Below, one piece after another: positions 36,799-46,283 of a DNA stretch of 64,000 nt. Source of the stretch: Halobacterium salinarum DSM 3754 (GTDB lineage Archaea > Halobacteriota > Halobacteria > Halobacteriales > Halobacteriaceae). Every line of letters begins with the position of its first letter. Positions within the stretch are counted from its first letter, which is position 1. The position numbers were made by a program, and so were the translations under genes. The stretch covers positions 148,772 through 212,771 of the forward strand of contig NZ_VRYN01000001.1 of assembly GCF_008124605.1 (NCBI RefSeq). The letters are read 5' to 3'. Under the pieces are notes generated by a model, which was not told where the DNA came from, ran no database searches, and saw only the letters and a program-made list of their open reading frames with translations.

Positions 36799-37262
36799 TG
36801 CAGGCACTCGTTCAGGTTCGCGGTCCGGTAGACATGAGCCGCGACATCCAGGACACCCTGGAGATGCTGAACATCCACAGCGTGAACCACTGCGCGCTGG
36901 TCCCCGAGACCGACACGTACTCGGGGATGGTTGCGAAGGTGAACGACTACGTGGCGTTCGGCGAGCCGAGCGAGGCCGTGTTGACGGACCTCATCGAGAG
37001 TCGCGGCGAGCCCGCCAGCGGGGCGGGCGACGTCGACGACGCGTGGGTCGCCGAGCACACCGAGTACGACGATGTCGCCGACCTGGCGGGCGCGCTGCTC
37101 GCCGAGGAGACGACGCTTTCGGACGCCGGCCTCGCGCCGGTGATTCGGCTGCATCCGCCACGGGGCGGCCACGACGGCATCAAGACGCCCGCCAGCGACG
37201 GTGGGCAACTCGGGAAACACACGACCGAGGAGATCGATCACCTCCTCACCGACATGCGATAG
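36798..37262 (+). CDS. rpl30: 50S ribosomal protein L30
   Basis: uL30, 154 residues, the long archaeal form. QVRGPVDMSRDIQDTLEMLN at the N-terminus and RLHPPRGGHDGIKTPASDGG near the C-terminus. ATG at 36798 overlaps the S5 stop; the GTG one codon earlier is less likely. Confidence 0.97.
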   Translation: MQALVQVRGPVDMSRDIQDTLEMLNIHSVNHCALVPETDTYSGMVAKVNDYVAFGEPSEAVLTDLIESRGEPASGAGDVDDAWVAEHTEYDDVADLAGALLAEETTLSDAGLAPVIRLHPPRGGHDGIKTPASDGGQLGKHTTEEIDHLLTDMR

Positions 37263-37267
37263 AAACC

Positions 37268-37729
37268 ATGACCGACAAGAAACGACGACAACGCGGCTCC
37301 CGCACGCACGGCGGCGGTACGCACAAGAACCGCCGCGGCGCCGGTAACCGTGGCGGCCGTGGCCGCGCGGGCCGCAAGAAACACGAGCAGCACAACTACG
37401 AGGACGTCGGCAAGAGCGGGTTCAAACGACCGGAGAAAACCGACCGCGACGTGGCGGTGCTCTCCGTGCAGGAACTCGACGAAGACATCCCCGTACTCAG
37501 CGAGTCCGGCGTCGCCGAAGAAACCGAGTTCGGCTACCGTGTCGACGCACGGGACGTCGTTGACGACGGCTGGGACGCCGACGTGGTGAAGGTGCTCGGT
37601 GGCGGCCAGCTCTACGAGCAGCTCGAAGTGACCGCGGACGCGTTCAGCGACGCGGCCGTCGAACTCATCGAAGGCGAGGGCGGCGACGCCGTCGTCTCCG
37701 AGCGCGCAAGCGAGGACGACGAGGAGTAA
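37268..37729 (+). CDS. rpl15: 50S ribosomal protein L15
   Basis: uL15, 153 residues. Basic N-terminal RGSRTHGGGTHKNRRGAGNR threads into 23S rRNA; the C-terminal domain is acidic. ATG at 37268; earlier in-frame sequence is shadow of L30. Confidence 0.97.
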   Translation: MTDKKRRQRGSRTHGGGTHKNRRGAGNRGGRGRAGRKKHEQHNYEDVGKSGFKRPEKTDRDVAVLSVQELDEDIPVLSESGVAEETEFGYRVDARDVVDDGWDADVVKVLGGGQLYEQLEVTADAFSDAAVELIEGEGGDAVVSERASEDDEE

Positions 37730-37732
37730 CCC

Positions 37733-39208
37733 ATGGGCTGGAAGGAGGCTGCTGCACCGGTTCTCACGCGGATGCCCGCGGTCGAACGCCCGGAGGGACA
37801 CGTGCCGTTCCGGCGGAAGATGTACTGGACAGGCGGCGTGCTTGTGCTGTATTTCTTCCTGACGAACGTTCCCCTGTGGGGAATCCAGACTGCCGGCAAC
37901 GACTTCTTCGGACAGTTCCGGAGCCTGCTCGCTGGCGGTCAGGGTACCGTACTCCAGCTCGGCATTGGGCCCATCGTCACGGCGAGTATCGTGTTGCAGT
38001 TGCTTGGCGGCGCGAACCTGCTTGGCCTGGACACGGACAACGATCCCCGTGACCAGGCGATCTATCAGGGCCTCCAGAAGTTCCTCGTGGGCGTGATGGT
38101 CGTCCTGACAGGGGCACCGATGGTGTTCCTGGGGAACTTCCTGCAGCCGAGCCAGCAGCTCGCGCAGTCGATGCCGGGCGGCGCGTTCGGCGTCGAAGTC
38201 CTGATATTCGCCCAGATCGCGGCCGGCGGCATCCTCCTCCTGTTCATGGACGAGGTGATCTCGAAGTGGGGCGTCGGCTCCGGGATCGGGCTGTTCATCG
38301 TTGCCGGTGTGAGCCAGAGCCTCGTCGGCGGGCTGGTCTTCTGGGAAGGCGGTGTTGGAAGCCAGGGGCTGCTCCCGACGTGGTTCGACATCATCGTCGG
38401 CAACGTCTCGAACATGCCGCCGCTGCTGTCCGGCAGCGGGATCGAGTTCCTGTTGATGCAGGCGGGCATCCTGGGACTGCTAACGACGTTGTTCATCTAC
38501 GTCGTGGTCGTGTACGCCGAGAGCGTGCGCGTCGAGATCCCGCTGAGCCACGCGCGTGTGAAAGGCGCGCGTGGTCGCTTCCCGGTAAAGCTCATTTACG
38601 CCAGCGTCCTGCCGATGATCCTGGTGCGCGCGTTGCAGGCGAACATCCAGTTCCTCGGCCAGATCCTGAACTCGACGTTGGCGTCGATGCCGACGTGGCT
38701 GGGCGTCTATGGCGGGAACGGCCAAGTCACGGGTGGGCTGTTCTACTACCTCGCGCCCATCTACAGTCCGAACGCGTGGATGTGGTGGACGAGCGGCGCG
38801 ACCGCCGCGAGGTGGCAGGTCCTGATCCGGATCGCGATCGACCTGTCGTTCATGATCATCGGCGGCGCCATCTTCGCGATCTTCTGGGTCGAGACCGCGG
38901 ACATGGGGCCGGACGCGACCGCCCGCCAGATCCAGAACTCGGGGATGCAGATCCCGGGGTTCCGGAAGAACCAGGGCGTCATCGAGAAGGTGATGGAGCG
39001 GTACATTCCGCAGGTCACCGTGATCGGTGGGGCGCTTGTCGGGCTGCTCGCCGTGATGGCGAACATGCTCGGGACGATCGGAAACGTCTCCGGAACCGGG
39101 CTGCTGCTGACGATCTCGATCACCTACAAGCTCTACGAGGAGATCGCCGAAGAGCAGATGATGGAGATGCATCCGATGATGCGCGAGATGTTCGGCGGCG
39201 GCGATTAA
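37733..39208 (+). CDS. secY: Preprotein translocase subunit SecY
   Basis: Central subunit of the Sec translocon, 491 residues, ten transmembrane helices. The archaeal N-terminus MGWKEAAAPVLTRMPAVERP and the plug region after helix 1 (NDFFGQFRSLLAG) are present, as is the cytoplasmic loop VRVEIPLSHARVKGARGRFP that contacts the ribosome. Last gene of the ribosomal operon, 3 bases after L15; followed by a T-rich stretch. Confidence 0.97.
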   Translation: MGWKEAAAPVLTRMPAVERPEGHVPFRRKMYWTGGVLVLYFFLTNVPLWGIQTAGNDFFGQFRSLLAGGQGTVLQLGIGPIVTASIVLQLLGGANLLGLDTDNDPRDQAIYQGLQKFLVGVMVVLTGAPMVFLGNFLQPSQQLAQSMPGGAFGVEVLIFAQIAAGGILLLFMDEVISKWGVGSGIGLFIVAGVSQSLVGGLVFWEGGVGSQGLLPTWFDIIVGNVSNMPPLLSGSGIEFLLMQAGILGLLTTLFIYVVVVYAESVRVEIPLSHARVKGARGRFPVKLIYASVLPMILVRALQANIQFLGQILNSTLASMPTWLGVYGGNGQVTGGLFYYLAPIYSPNAWMWWTSGATAARWQVLIRIAIDLSFMIIGGAIFAIFWVETADMGPDATARQIQNSGMQIPGFRKNQGVIEKVMERYIPQVTVIGGALVGLLAVMANMLGTIGNVSGTGLLLTISITYKLYEEIAEEQMMEMHPMMREMFGGGD

Positions 39209-39224
39209 CGCCGTTCCACGACCC

Positions 39225-39235
39225 GTTTTTCTTCG
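39225..39235 (+). terminator. T-tract after secY
   Basis: GTTTTTCTT in an otherwise GC-rich spacer, 17 bases past the secY stop, fits a T-rich archaeal terminator of the ribosomal operon. Confidence 0.5.
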
Positions 39236-39264
39236 GCGGCGTTGGATCCGAACGCTTATCCTGT

Positions 39265-39280
39265 TTTAGGCTAGCCTAAA
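39265..39280. promoter_or_regulatory. Perfect 16-bp palindrome TTTAGGCTAGCCTAAA (iron-regulator-type box)
   Basis: The half-sites TTAGG...CCTAA match the recognition pattern of DtxR-family metal regulators (SirR/Idr in Halobacterium). The palindrome ends 3 bases before the ATG of the substrate-binding protein, so bound repressor would cover the transcription start. A TATA-like GCTTATCC lies at 39254-39261. Confidence 0.75.
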
Positions 39281-39283
39281 CCC

Positions 39284-40447
39284 ATGGCCGGGGAAGCAAC
39301 CAGACGCCGCTGCTTGGGGCACGTCGCGGCTGGAGCCGCACTTCTGGCCGGCTGCACCAGCCACAGCGACACCAGCACGTCAACCGAACCGCCCGCGAGC
39401 CACCACGCGGCAGTGGCTCCGGTCGGGGATCTCACCCTCACTGGGGTGCCCGACCGCGCGTTCGTGGTGTTCCCACAGTACGCCGACATGGCCGTGGCGC
39501 TCGGCCACGGCGATGCCGTCAACGCCATCTACGTCCCCGAGATGAGCGGCCCCACGATGAACGCCTACTACGACCGGCTTGACGGCGTTGACTTCGACTA
39601 CGGTGGGCTCCCCGATCCGCTCACCGACGGCTTCACGCCCGAGGAGTGTTACGCCCTCGACAGCGACGTGCATTTCGTCGACCCGGCGTACGTCAGCACA
39701 CAGGACGCCTGGGACGCGCGCGACATCGAAACCATTGCGTCCGACGTCGGCCCCTGGTTCGGGAACTTCTACAGCGGGACGCGTGCCGACCCACCACAGG
39801 GCTACCGAGACGGATACGACTACTACACGCTGTGGGAGTTGTTCGGGCGGGTCGCGGACGTGTTCCAGGAGCGCGCCAGGTTCGAGGCGTTACGTCGCGT
39901 CCACGAGACCCTCGTGGCGACCATCGCCGACCGCCTCCCGCCGAAGCGGGACCGGCCGACGGCCGTGCGTGTGACCTACGACGAGGGGTCGTTTTACACC
40001 TACCACCTCAACGAGCCGGGGTATTGGCTGGCGGACACCCGGCCGCTGGGCGCGCGGGACGCGTTCGCCGACGCGGACTGGGCGAGCCTCTGGGGGACCG
40101 TTGGCTACGAGACGATGCTGGACGCCGATCCGGACGTGATCCTGCATCTCTGGGGGGCGACGCCGAACTACGAGATGGACGCCGTCCGCAGCCGCCTCCG
40201 GGGTGACGCGGTCGGCGGGCGGCTGTCCGCCGTAGCGAACAACCGCGTGTACGCGTCGGGCATGCGGTATCAGGGCCCGATCATGAACCTCTTCCAACTG
40301 GAGATGACCGCCAAACAGCTGTATCCGGATGTCTTCGGTGCGTGGCCGGGGTTCGAGGACGGCGGATCGTATCCCGCGCTGCCGGCGTCCGAGCGGCTGT
40401 TCGACCGCAGCCGGGTCGCCGCCATCGTCACTGGAGACGCCCAGTAG
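39284..40447 (+). CDS. Iron-siderophore/cobalamin-type ABC substrate-binding lipoprotein
   Basis: 387 residues. A twin-arginine-like start (RRRC, 7-10) leads to a lipobox LLAGC with Cys24 as lipid anchor, the usual haloarchaeal Tat-lipoprotein signal. The mature part has the class III binding-protein layout (VFPQYADMAVALGHGDAVNA early, then DADPDVILHLW, and VYASGMRYQGPIMNLFQLEM near the end). No permease or ATPase gene is adjacent. The palindromic box at its start suggests iron control. Sits between secY and a trkH remnant. Confidence 0.88.
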   Translation: MAGEATRRRCLGHVAAGAALLAGCTSHSDTSTSTEPPASHHAAVAPVGDLTLTGVPDRAFVVFPQYADMAVALGHGDAVNAIYVPEMSGPTMNAYYDRLDGVDFDYGGLPDPLTDGFTPEECYALDSDVHFVDPAYVSTQDAWDARDIETIASDVGPWFGNFYSGTRADPPQGYRDGYDYYTLWELFGRVADVFQERARFEALRRVHETLVATIADRLPPKRDRPTAVRVTYDEGSFYTYHLNEPGYWLADTRPLGARDAFADADWASLWGTVGYETMLDADPDVILHLWGATPNYEMDAVRSRLRGDAVGGRLSAVANNRVYASGMRYQGPIMNLFQLEMTAKQLYPDVFGAWPGFEDGGSYPALPASERLFDRSRVAAIVTGDAQ

Positions 40448-40453
40448 CCGGGC

Positions 40454-40648
40454 GTGGGTCCCGCGGGGACGAACTTCGCGCTCGTCTGGCAGGCGCTCAC
40501 CGGAGACGACGAGTTCAGGGTTTACGCGGGCGTCGTGGGCGTGTTCACGAGCGTCTCGAAGCTGGTGCTGGTGGGGTTAATGTGGGTGGGGCGGTTGGAG
40601 ATCCTGCCCGTGCTCGTGTTGTTCACGGGGTCGTACTGGCGGGATTAG
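40454..40648 (+). pseudogene. Remnant of a trkH potassium transporter (C-terminal end only)
   Basis: 64 codons from a GTG: VGPAGTNFALVW, then VFTSVSKLVLVGLMWVGRLEIL, then PVLVLFTGSYWRD. This is the end of a TrkH/KtrB protein (last pore segment and final helix with the GRLE motif). The rest of the gene is absent. The fragment is in the same frame as, and 6 bases past, the stop of the lipoprotein gene, and runs tail to tail into the intact trkH with a 4-base overlap. It looks like the scar of a deletion. Confidence 0.75.
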
Positions 40649-42321
40649 GGGTCGAGGCCGGAGATCGCGGCGCGCGCGAACACCAACACGGGAATGATCT
40701 CCAAGCGCCCGATCCACATGTTGAACAGGAACATGGCTTCTGCGATCGGTGACATGTCCGGGCCGGTGATGCCCGAGGACAGCCCGACGTTACCCTGGGC
40801 GCTGGCGACCTCGAACAGGGCGTCCGCGTAGCTGAACGACGGCCCCGCGAGGTTCACCAACACGAGGCTGGTGGCGAACAGCAACACCACCCACAGCAGC
40901 GCCACGATGGCGGCTTCGCTGAACTCCTGTTCCATGGCGTCCCGATCGAGCGTGCGGCCGTCGATGCGCGCCGTGACGACCGCGTTCGACGGCAGGAACA
41001 CCCGGGAGAACTGCCAGATGAACCCGCGAACGGCGGTGTACGCGCGGATGATCTTGATGCCGCCGACCGTCGAGCCAGCGGCACCGCCGATCGTCATCGC
41101 GCCGACAACGAGGATCTTCCCGCCGGCGATCCAGTTGCCGATGGGAGCCGACTGAAAGCCCGTGCAGGTGAGTGCGCTCACCCACTGGAAGGTCGCATCG
41201 CGGGCGGCGTCGGCCTGTGCGGGGGACAACACCGGAACGTCACCGATCGCGGGCGTCCACTGCGTGACAGCGTCGGGCGTCACGGGCACGGCGGCAACGT
41301 TCTGTGCGGCGAGCACGACGACGCCGCCGCCGAGGAGCACGAACAGCCACCGCGTCTGGAGGTCCCCGCGGAGCACACCGTGGTCGCGGTCGGCGAGCAG
41401 CCGGTAATGGATGGGGAACGCGATCGCGCCGGCGACCATGATGGGCAGCAGTGCCGCCTCGATCACGGGGGCGTCGTAGGTCGCAATGGAGTTGTCGGTG
41501 ACGCTGAACCCGCCGGTTGTGAGCCCGGTCATGGTGTGGTTGAGCGCCTGCCAGGCGGCGTCCCACACCGGAAGCGCCGCGCCGTAGTCGCTGGCGCGGA
41601 TCGCGACGAACAGCACGGCCACGCCCACGACGGTGTATCCGACGACGAGCTTCCAGACAGTGCGGACGGTGGACACCACGCTGGGGTGGATCTTCTTCTC
41701 GCGGGCTTCGCTGCGGTAGAGCGCGTAGCTGCCGGATCCGGGCCGCGCGAGGATGGAGACGGTGAGCACGACGACGCCGACGCCGCCCACCCACTGGGTG
41801 AGCGACCGCCACCACTGGATGCTGCGGGGCAGGGAGGGCTCGTGGATCGCCATCGTGAGCCCGCTGCCGGTCCACCCGCTCATGCTCTCGAAGAGCGCGT
41901 GCAGCGGCTGGCGGAAGTACGCCAGACTCGACAGGGTGGTGGTGTTGCCGACGCTGACGGCCGTCCAGGTGGCATCGGTGGGCACGAACCGCGCCATGGC
42001 TGCTGGCGGCGTCAGCCACGCGGTAAAGAGGAACGGGAGCGCGCCGACGACCGCGATCGCGAACCAGCCGCCGGCCGCGATCACCATGCCGTGTTTCATC
42101 TTGGGAGCGGGGGCGTCCGCGAACCGGCGGCGCGCGAGCCCGCCAACGGTCGCGCTCAGGCCGCCTGCAAGCAGGAACCCGAGGGCGGCGTACCACTCCT
42201 GGAAGCCGGCGGCGACGAGCACGCTCGCGGACATCAGGCCCGCGGCGATGAGAACGAGGCCGCCGACGTCTCTGGCGATGGTGGCGAGGTCGCGTCTGCG
42301 GTTGGCGTTCGCGCGTGACAT
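40645..42321 (-). CDS. trkH: TrkH-family potassium uptake protein
   Basis: Membrane subunit of Trk/Ktr potassium uptake, 558 residues, four M1-P-M2 units. The selectivity-filter segments are seen as SMSGWTGSGLTM, MTGLTTGGFSV, ALTCTGFQSA and SAQGNVGLSSG, each with the key Gly. Ends MWIGRLEIIPVLVFARA. Halophiles keep molar potassium inside, so this is a core osmotic function. No TrkA gene is adjacent. Confidence 0.93.
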   Translation of the reverse strand: MSRANANRRRDLATIARDVGGLVLIAAGLMSASVLVAAGFQEWYAALGFLLAGGLSATVGGLARRRFADAPAPKMKHGMVIAAGGWFAIAVVGALPFLFTAWLTPPAAMARFVPTDATWTAVSVGNTTTLSSLAYFRQPLHALFESMSGWTGSGLTMAIHEPSLPRSIQWWRSLTQWVGGVGVVVLTVSILARPGSGSYALYRSEAREKKIHPSVVSTVRTVWKLVVGYTVVGVAVLFVAIRASDYGAALPVWDAAWQALNHTMTGLTTGGFSVTDNSIATYDAPVIEAALLPIMVAGAIAFPIHYRLLADRDHGVLRGDLQTRWLFVLLGGGVVVLAAQNVAAVPVTPDAVTQWTPAIGDVPVLSPAQADAARDATFQWVSALTCTGFQSAPIGNWIAGGKILVVGAMTIGGAAGSTVGGIKIIRAYTAVRGFIWQFSRVFLPSNAVVTARIDGRTLDRDAMEQEFSEAAIVALLWVVLLFATSLVLVNLAGPSFSYADALFEVASAQGNVGLSSGITGPDMSPIAEAMFLFNMWIGRLEIIPVLVFARAAISGLDP

Positions 42322-42423
42322 GCGTTGTGGGATGGCACCGCGGTGCGGATCGTGGCGTATGTCGACAGCGGGGATGGAAAAGTGCCCCGCTTGCGGTAGC
42401 GGCGGGCGTTGGCGGGGTGTGGC

Positions 42424-42834
42424 TCAGATTTCGACGGCCCAGAGCTCGAAGTCGGCGGGCAGTCCGTAGACCGCTTGGAAGACGGTGTCGACGAACTGCC
42501 CGACGCGATCGTCGTCGGCGCGCGCGTCGATGCGGACGTTCGTGCCGGGTGATTCCTCGGCGGTGTCGGGCTCCACGGTGGTTCGGTCGGCGATGGTGAA
42601 CGCGCCGTACCGGCTGAGCGTCGTGTGCAGCGCCTCCAGTTCGCCGTCCGTGCAGTCGAGGTTCAGCGTGCCGTCGGCGAACTGCACCCACGGCGGGAGG
42701 GATTCGGGGGTGTCGCTGGCGTCGGCCGCGGCTTCGAGGGTGCAAAACTGGCTGTCGCGGTCGCGGTGTGCGGCAACCGTGTCGGCGACGAGTTCGATGC
42801 GGGCGGCTTCGGTGTCGGCGTCGAATCGAGTCAT
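42424..42834 (-). CDS. Conserved haloarchaeal protein, unknown function
   Basis: 136 residues, soluble and acidic. Starts MTRFDADTEAARIELVADTV and has LPPWVQFADGTLNLDCTDGE and a C-terminal VFQAVYGLPADFELWAVEI. No motif of known activity. The ATG at 42834 removes a shadow extension that runs into adk. Lies between trkH and the divergent adk. Confidence 0.68.
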   Translation of the reverse strand: MTRFDADTEAARIELVADTVAAHRDRDSQFCTLEAAADASDTPESLPPWVQFADGTLNLDCTDGELEALHTTLSRYGAFTIADRTTVEPDTAEESPGTNVRIDARADDDRVGQFVDTVFQAVYGLPADFELWAVEI

Positions 42835-42922
42835 GGTGGTGTTTGCGGGCGCACCCACAAAGCAGGCGGGGTGTGGCAACCGGGAACGACACGCCCTTAA
42901 TCGGGGCCGGTGAAAGAACGCT

Positions 42923-43573
42923 ATGAGCCATCCGAACGTACTGCTGTTGGGTGCACCGGGCGCTGGAAAAGGCACGCAGAGCCGTCGACTGGTCGACGAG
43001 TTCGGCGTCGAACACGTGACCACCGGGGACGCGCTGCGCGCGAACAAGACGAAGGACATCACCCACCTCGACGTGGAGTACGACACCCCGGGCGCGTACA
43101 TGGACGCCGGCGAACTCGTGCCCGACGCGGTCGTCAACGAGATCGTCAAGACCGCCTTGGACGACGCCGACGGGTACGTCCTCGACGGCTACCCGCGCAA
43201 CGAGAGCCAGACGGAGTATCTGGACTCGATCACGGATCTGGACGTGGTGTTGTACCTCGACGTCGACGAGGACGAGCTCGTGGGCCGGCTGACGGGGCGA
43301 CGGGTCTGTGAGGACTGCGGGGCGACGTTCCACGTGTCGTTCAACCAGCCCGAGACCGAGGGCGTGTGTGACGCGTGTGGCGGCAGCCTCTACCAGCGCG
43401 AGGACGACACCGAGGAGACGGCCCGCGAGCGCATCACGGTCTACGAGGAGAACACGGCACCGGTCGTGGAGTACTTCCGCGAACAGGGCGTGCTGGCGGA
43501 GGTCGACGGTGAACGGACACCCGACGAGGTCTGGACTGACGTGGCGGCCGCCGTCGACGAGCGCACGGCGTAG
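42923..43573 (+). CDS. adk: Adenylate kinase (zinc-LID type)
   Basis: Interconverts ATP + AMP and 2 ADP. 216 residues of the long bacterial-like type: P-loop GAPGAGKGT (10-18), LDGYPRN, and a LID domain with zinc ligands C130-x2-C133 and C150-x2-C153. In archaea adk commonly follows secY; here about 3.7 kb separates them. Confidence 0.96.
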
Positions 43574-43636
43574 CGTCGGCGCCTGGGCCGGCGTTCCGTA
43601 AGCGATTCAAGCCGCCGTCGCTAACACGGCCACACG

Positions 43637-44509
43637 ATGGCACGAACCGCGGAGAAAGTACAGTCGTTGGTTCGCGAGGACCCCGAGATGGCGACGATCC
43701 TCGAAGACCTCCTGGACCATGACGGCGACCTCCAGTGGCAGGACGTCAGCGACGACGTTTCGAGCGGCCAGTGGGGGCGCCTCCTGGAGAAAGACATCCT
43801 CGTCGAGGGCGACACGGGGTTCGAGGTCGGTGACCCCGACGGCGTCGAGGAGGGGCTTGCACCCGACGACGACGGCGACGACGACAGCCCCGAGGGCACG
43901 TCGTGGTCGACGTACGACAAGCTCGCGGGCGTCGGGGCCGTCGGCGCGATGATCGGGTACAGTTACTCGCCGATCAAGAACGCGATCGGCGGCACGATCA
44001 ACGTCGTGTTGGGGCCCCTGGACTCGATCATGCCCTTCTACGTCGTGATCCTGGTGTTGGCGGTGCTGACTGGGTTGTACACGACGATCCTCCAGGCGAA
44101 CCTCACGGACATGGAGAAGATGTCGAAATACCAGGAGCAAGCCCAGGAGCTCCAGGACAAGATGTCCGCGGCGAAAGAGCGCGGCGACGACGCCGCGGTC
44201 GAACGCCTCCGCGAGGAGCAGATGGAGGCGTTCGGCGATCAGGCCAGCATGATGAAAGAGCAGTTCCGCCCGATGGTGTGGATCATGCTGCTGACGATCC
44301 CGGTGTTCCTCTGGATGTACTGGAAGCTGGGCACGGGCACGATCCCGCAAAGCGAGCTCAACATGGTGTTGCCGTTGCTGGGTGAGATCGATCTCAACGG
44401 CGGCCGCGTGCTCGTGTTCCCGGCGTGGATCCTCTGGTATATGATGTGCTCGTTCAGCTTCTCGAACATCATCCGGAAGGCGCTGAACATCCAGACGACG
44501 CCCACGTAG
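43637..44509 (+). CDS. DUF106 membrane insertase-like protein (EMC3/TMCO1 family)
   Basis: 290 residues. An acidic cytosolic N-terminus (about 1-90) is followed by a YidC/Oxa1-superfamily core: a helix near 130-150, a positively charged helical coiled-coil hairpin ([20 protein letters not shown]), then two more helices. Archaeal DUF106 proteins bind ribosomes and probably help insert membrane proteins. Its place between adk and cmk near secY is the normal archaeal order. Confidence 0.9.
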
Positions 44510-44564
44510 CGCGCCGGCAGCCGCGGTTCAAAACCTCTTTGTCCCGGCCACCCCCAGGTCGGAT

Positions 44565-45143
44565 ATGTTGGTCACAATCTCCGGACCGCCGGGGAGCGGG
44601 AAAAGCACCGTCGCGTCGACGCTCGCCGATCACCTCAGTTACGAACACATCTCCGGTGGTGACATCTTTCGCGGACTCGCGGAGGACCGGGACCTGACGC
44701 TCGCGGAGTTCAACGAGCTCGCCGAGGAGGACCCCCAGATCGATAAGGACCTGGACCGCCGCCTCCGGGAGACCGCCCGCGGGCGCGACGACATCGTCCT
44801 GGAGTCCCGGCTGGCCGGCTGGATGGCCGGCGAGTACGCCGACATCAAGATCTGGCTGGACGCCCCGATGAGCGTGCGGGCGCGCCGCATCGCCGAGCGC
44901 GAGGACAAGACGCCGGCGGCGGCCCGCGCCGAGACGGAGGCCCGCGAGGAGTCCGAGACCCAGCGCTACGAGGAGTATTACGCCATCGACTTCGACGACA
45001 TCACCATCTACGACCTGTCGGTGAACACCGCCCGCTGGGGGCCCGACGCCGTCACGGACATCGTTTTGGACGCCGTCGACGCCTACCAGGCCGAGCGCGA
45101 CGAAGGCCCAACACCCATTGAGAACGTCCGCTATCAGTTCTAA
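44565..45143 (+). CDS. cmk: Cytidylate kinase (archaeal type)
   Basis: Phosphorylates CMP/dCMP. 192 residues, P-loop GPPGSGKS (7-14), substrate segment [20 protein letters not shown], and the lid [10 protein letters not shown]. One base separates it from cbf5, so the two are co-expressed. Confidence 0.94.
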
Positions 45144-45144
45144 C

Positions 45145-46050
45145 ATGGGGATTCGACCGCCACCCGGCGAGCGCAGCCCGGCGGCAGTGCTGTCGTTTGG
45201 CGTCGTGAACCTGGACAAGCCACCGGGGCCGTCGGCCCACCAGGTGTCGGCGTGGATTCGAGACCTCGTGGGCGTGGAGAAGGCCGCACACGCCGGCACG
45301 CTCGATCCGAAGGTCACGGGCTGTCTGCCCGTGTTGACCGGGACCGCGACCCGGATCGCACCCGCGCTCCTGGAGGGGTTCAAGGAGTACGTCGCCGTCC
45401 TGGAGCTGCACGACGACCCGCCGCGCATCCTCCCGGACGTGATCGAGGCGTTCACCGGCGAGATCTACCAGAAGCCGCCGAAGAAATCCGCGGTCGCGCG
45501 CCGCCTGCGCACCCGCACGGTCTACGACCTCGACGTGCTCGACGTGGACGGCCGCCAGGTCCTGCTCCGGATCCGGTGTGAGTCGGGCACGTACATCCGG
45601 AAGCTCTGCCACGACATCGGCCGCGCGCTCGGCACGAACGCCCACATGGGGCATCTGCGCCGCAGCGCCACCACGCCGTTCGACGACACCGACCTCGTCA
45701 CGCTGCACGACCTCGCGGACGCGGTGGCGTGGCTGCGCGACACCGACGACACCGAGCCGCCGGACGCACCCGCGGACGCGCTGCGCGCAGCGGTCCAGCC
45801 CGCCGAGCGCGCGCTCACGCACCTGCCGCGGCTCACCATCGCCGACTCGGCAGCCCACGAGGTCGCCACGGGTGCGCCGGTGTACGCGCCGGGCGTCATC
45901 GACACCACGGCCCTGCCGACACCGCCGGCGGATGGGGCGCTGGTGGCGTGTTACACCGCAGGCGGGACGGCGGTCTGCCTCGGTCGGCTGGTCGGCGATC
46001 CGGACGCGGACGCCGGCGTGGTCGTTGCCCTCGAACGCGTGCTCGTGTAG
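45145..46050 (+). CDS. cbf5: tRNA/rRNA pseudouridine synthase Cbf5 (TruB family)
   Basis: Catalytic subunit of H/ACA guide RNPs, also makes pseudouridine 55 in tRNA. 301 residues. Catalytic Asp54 in AGTLDPKVTGCLPV, substrate-loop residues CESGTYIRKLCHDIG, and a C-terminal PUA domain (about 215-301). ATG at 45145 directly follows cmk. Confidence 0.95.
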   Translation: MGIRPPPGERSPAAVLSFGVVNLDKPPGPSAHQVSAWIRDLVGVEKAAHAGTLDPKVTGCLPVLTGTATRIAPALLEGFKEYVAVLELHDDPPRILPDVIEAFTGEIYQKPPKKSAVARRLRTRTVYDLDVLDVDGRQVLLRIRCESGTYIRKLCHDIGRALGTNAHMGHLRRSATTPFDDTDLVTLHDLADAVAWLRDTDDTEPPDAPADALRAAVQPAERALTHLPRLTIADSAAHEVATGAPVYAPGVIDTTALPTPPADGALVACYTAGGTAVCLGRLVGDPDADAGVVVALERVLV

Positions 46051-46070
46051 CCCGCCGCCGAAACGAAGGT

Positions 46071-46078
46071 CTTAATGG
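46071..46078 (+). promoter_or_regulatory. TATA box of tRNA-Pro
   Basis: CTTAATGG centred about 29 bases upstream of the tRNA start at 46103. Confidence 0.6.
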
Positions 46079-46102
46079 TGGACCGCGCCTCCACCCAGAT
46101 AC

Positions 46103-46173
46103 GGGACCGTGGGGTAGCGGTATCCTCGGCGCATGGGGTGCGTCGGACTCGAGTTCGAATCTCGACGGTCCCA
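46103..46173 (+). tRNA. tRNA-Pro (anticodon GGG)
   Basis: 71 bases. Acceptor GGGACCG pairs with CGGTCCC, discriminator A, no encoded CCA. The anticodon stem GGCGC/GCGTC closes loop ATGGGGT with GGG at 34-36. The T-arm is CTCGAG-type with loop TTCGAAT. Downstream sequence drops in GC for about 2.4 kb. Confidence 0.93.
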
Positions 46174-46283
46174 CTCAAAATAAGGTCGGATTCCGGTACC
46201 GGCGTTCTTACCGGGTCCGCAGTTCAGTTTTCGCGTAGCTACGACGGTACACAAGTCGCGTCTTTATCAACGCGGTGGTCGGC

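Noticed and set aside
41240..43333. 697-codon frame overlapping trkH and adk
   Set aside because: Arg/His-rich shadow of trkH with no domain; both overlapped genes have clear family motifs.
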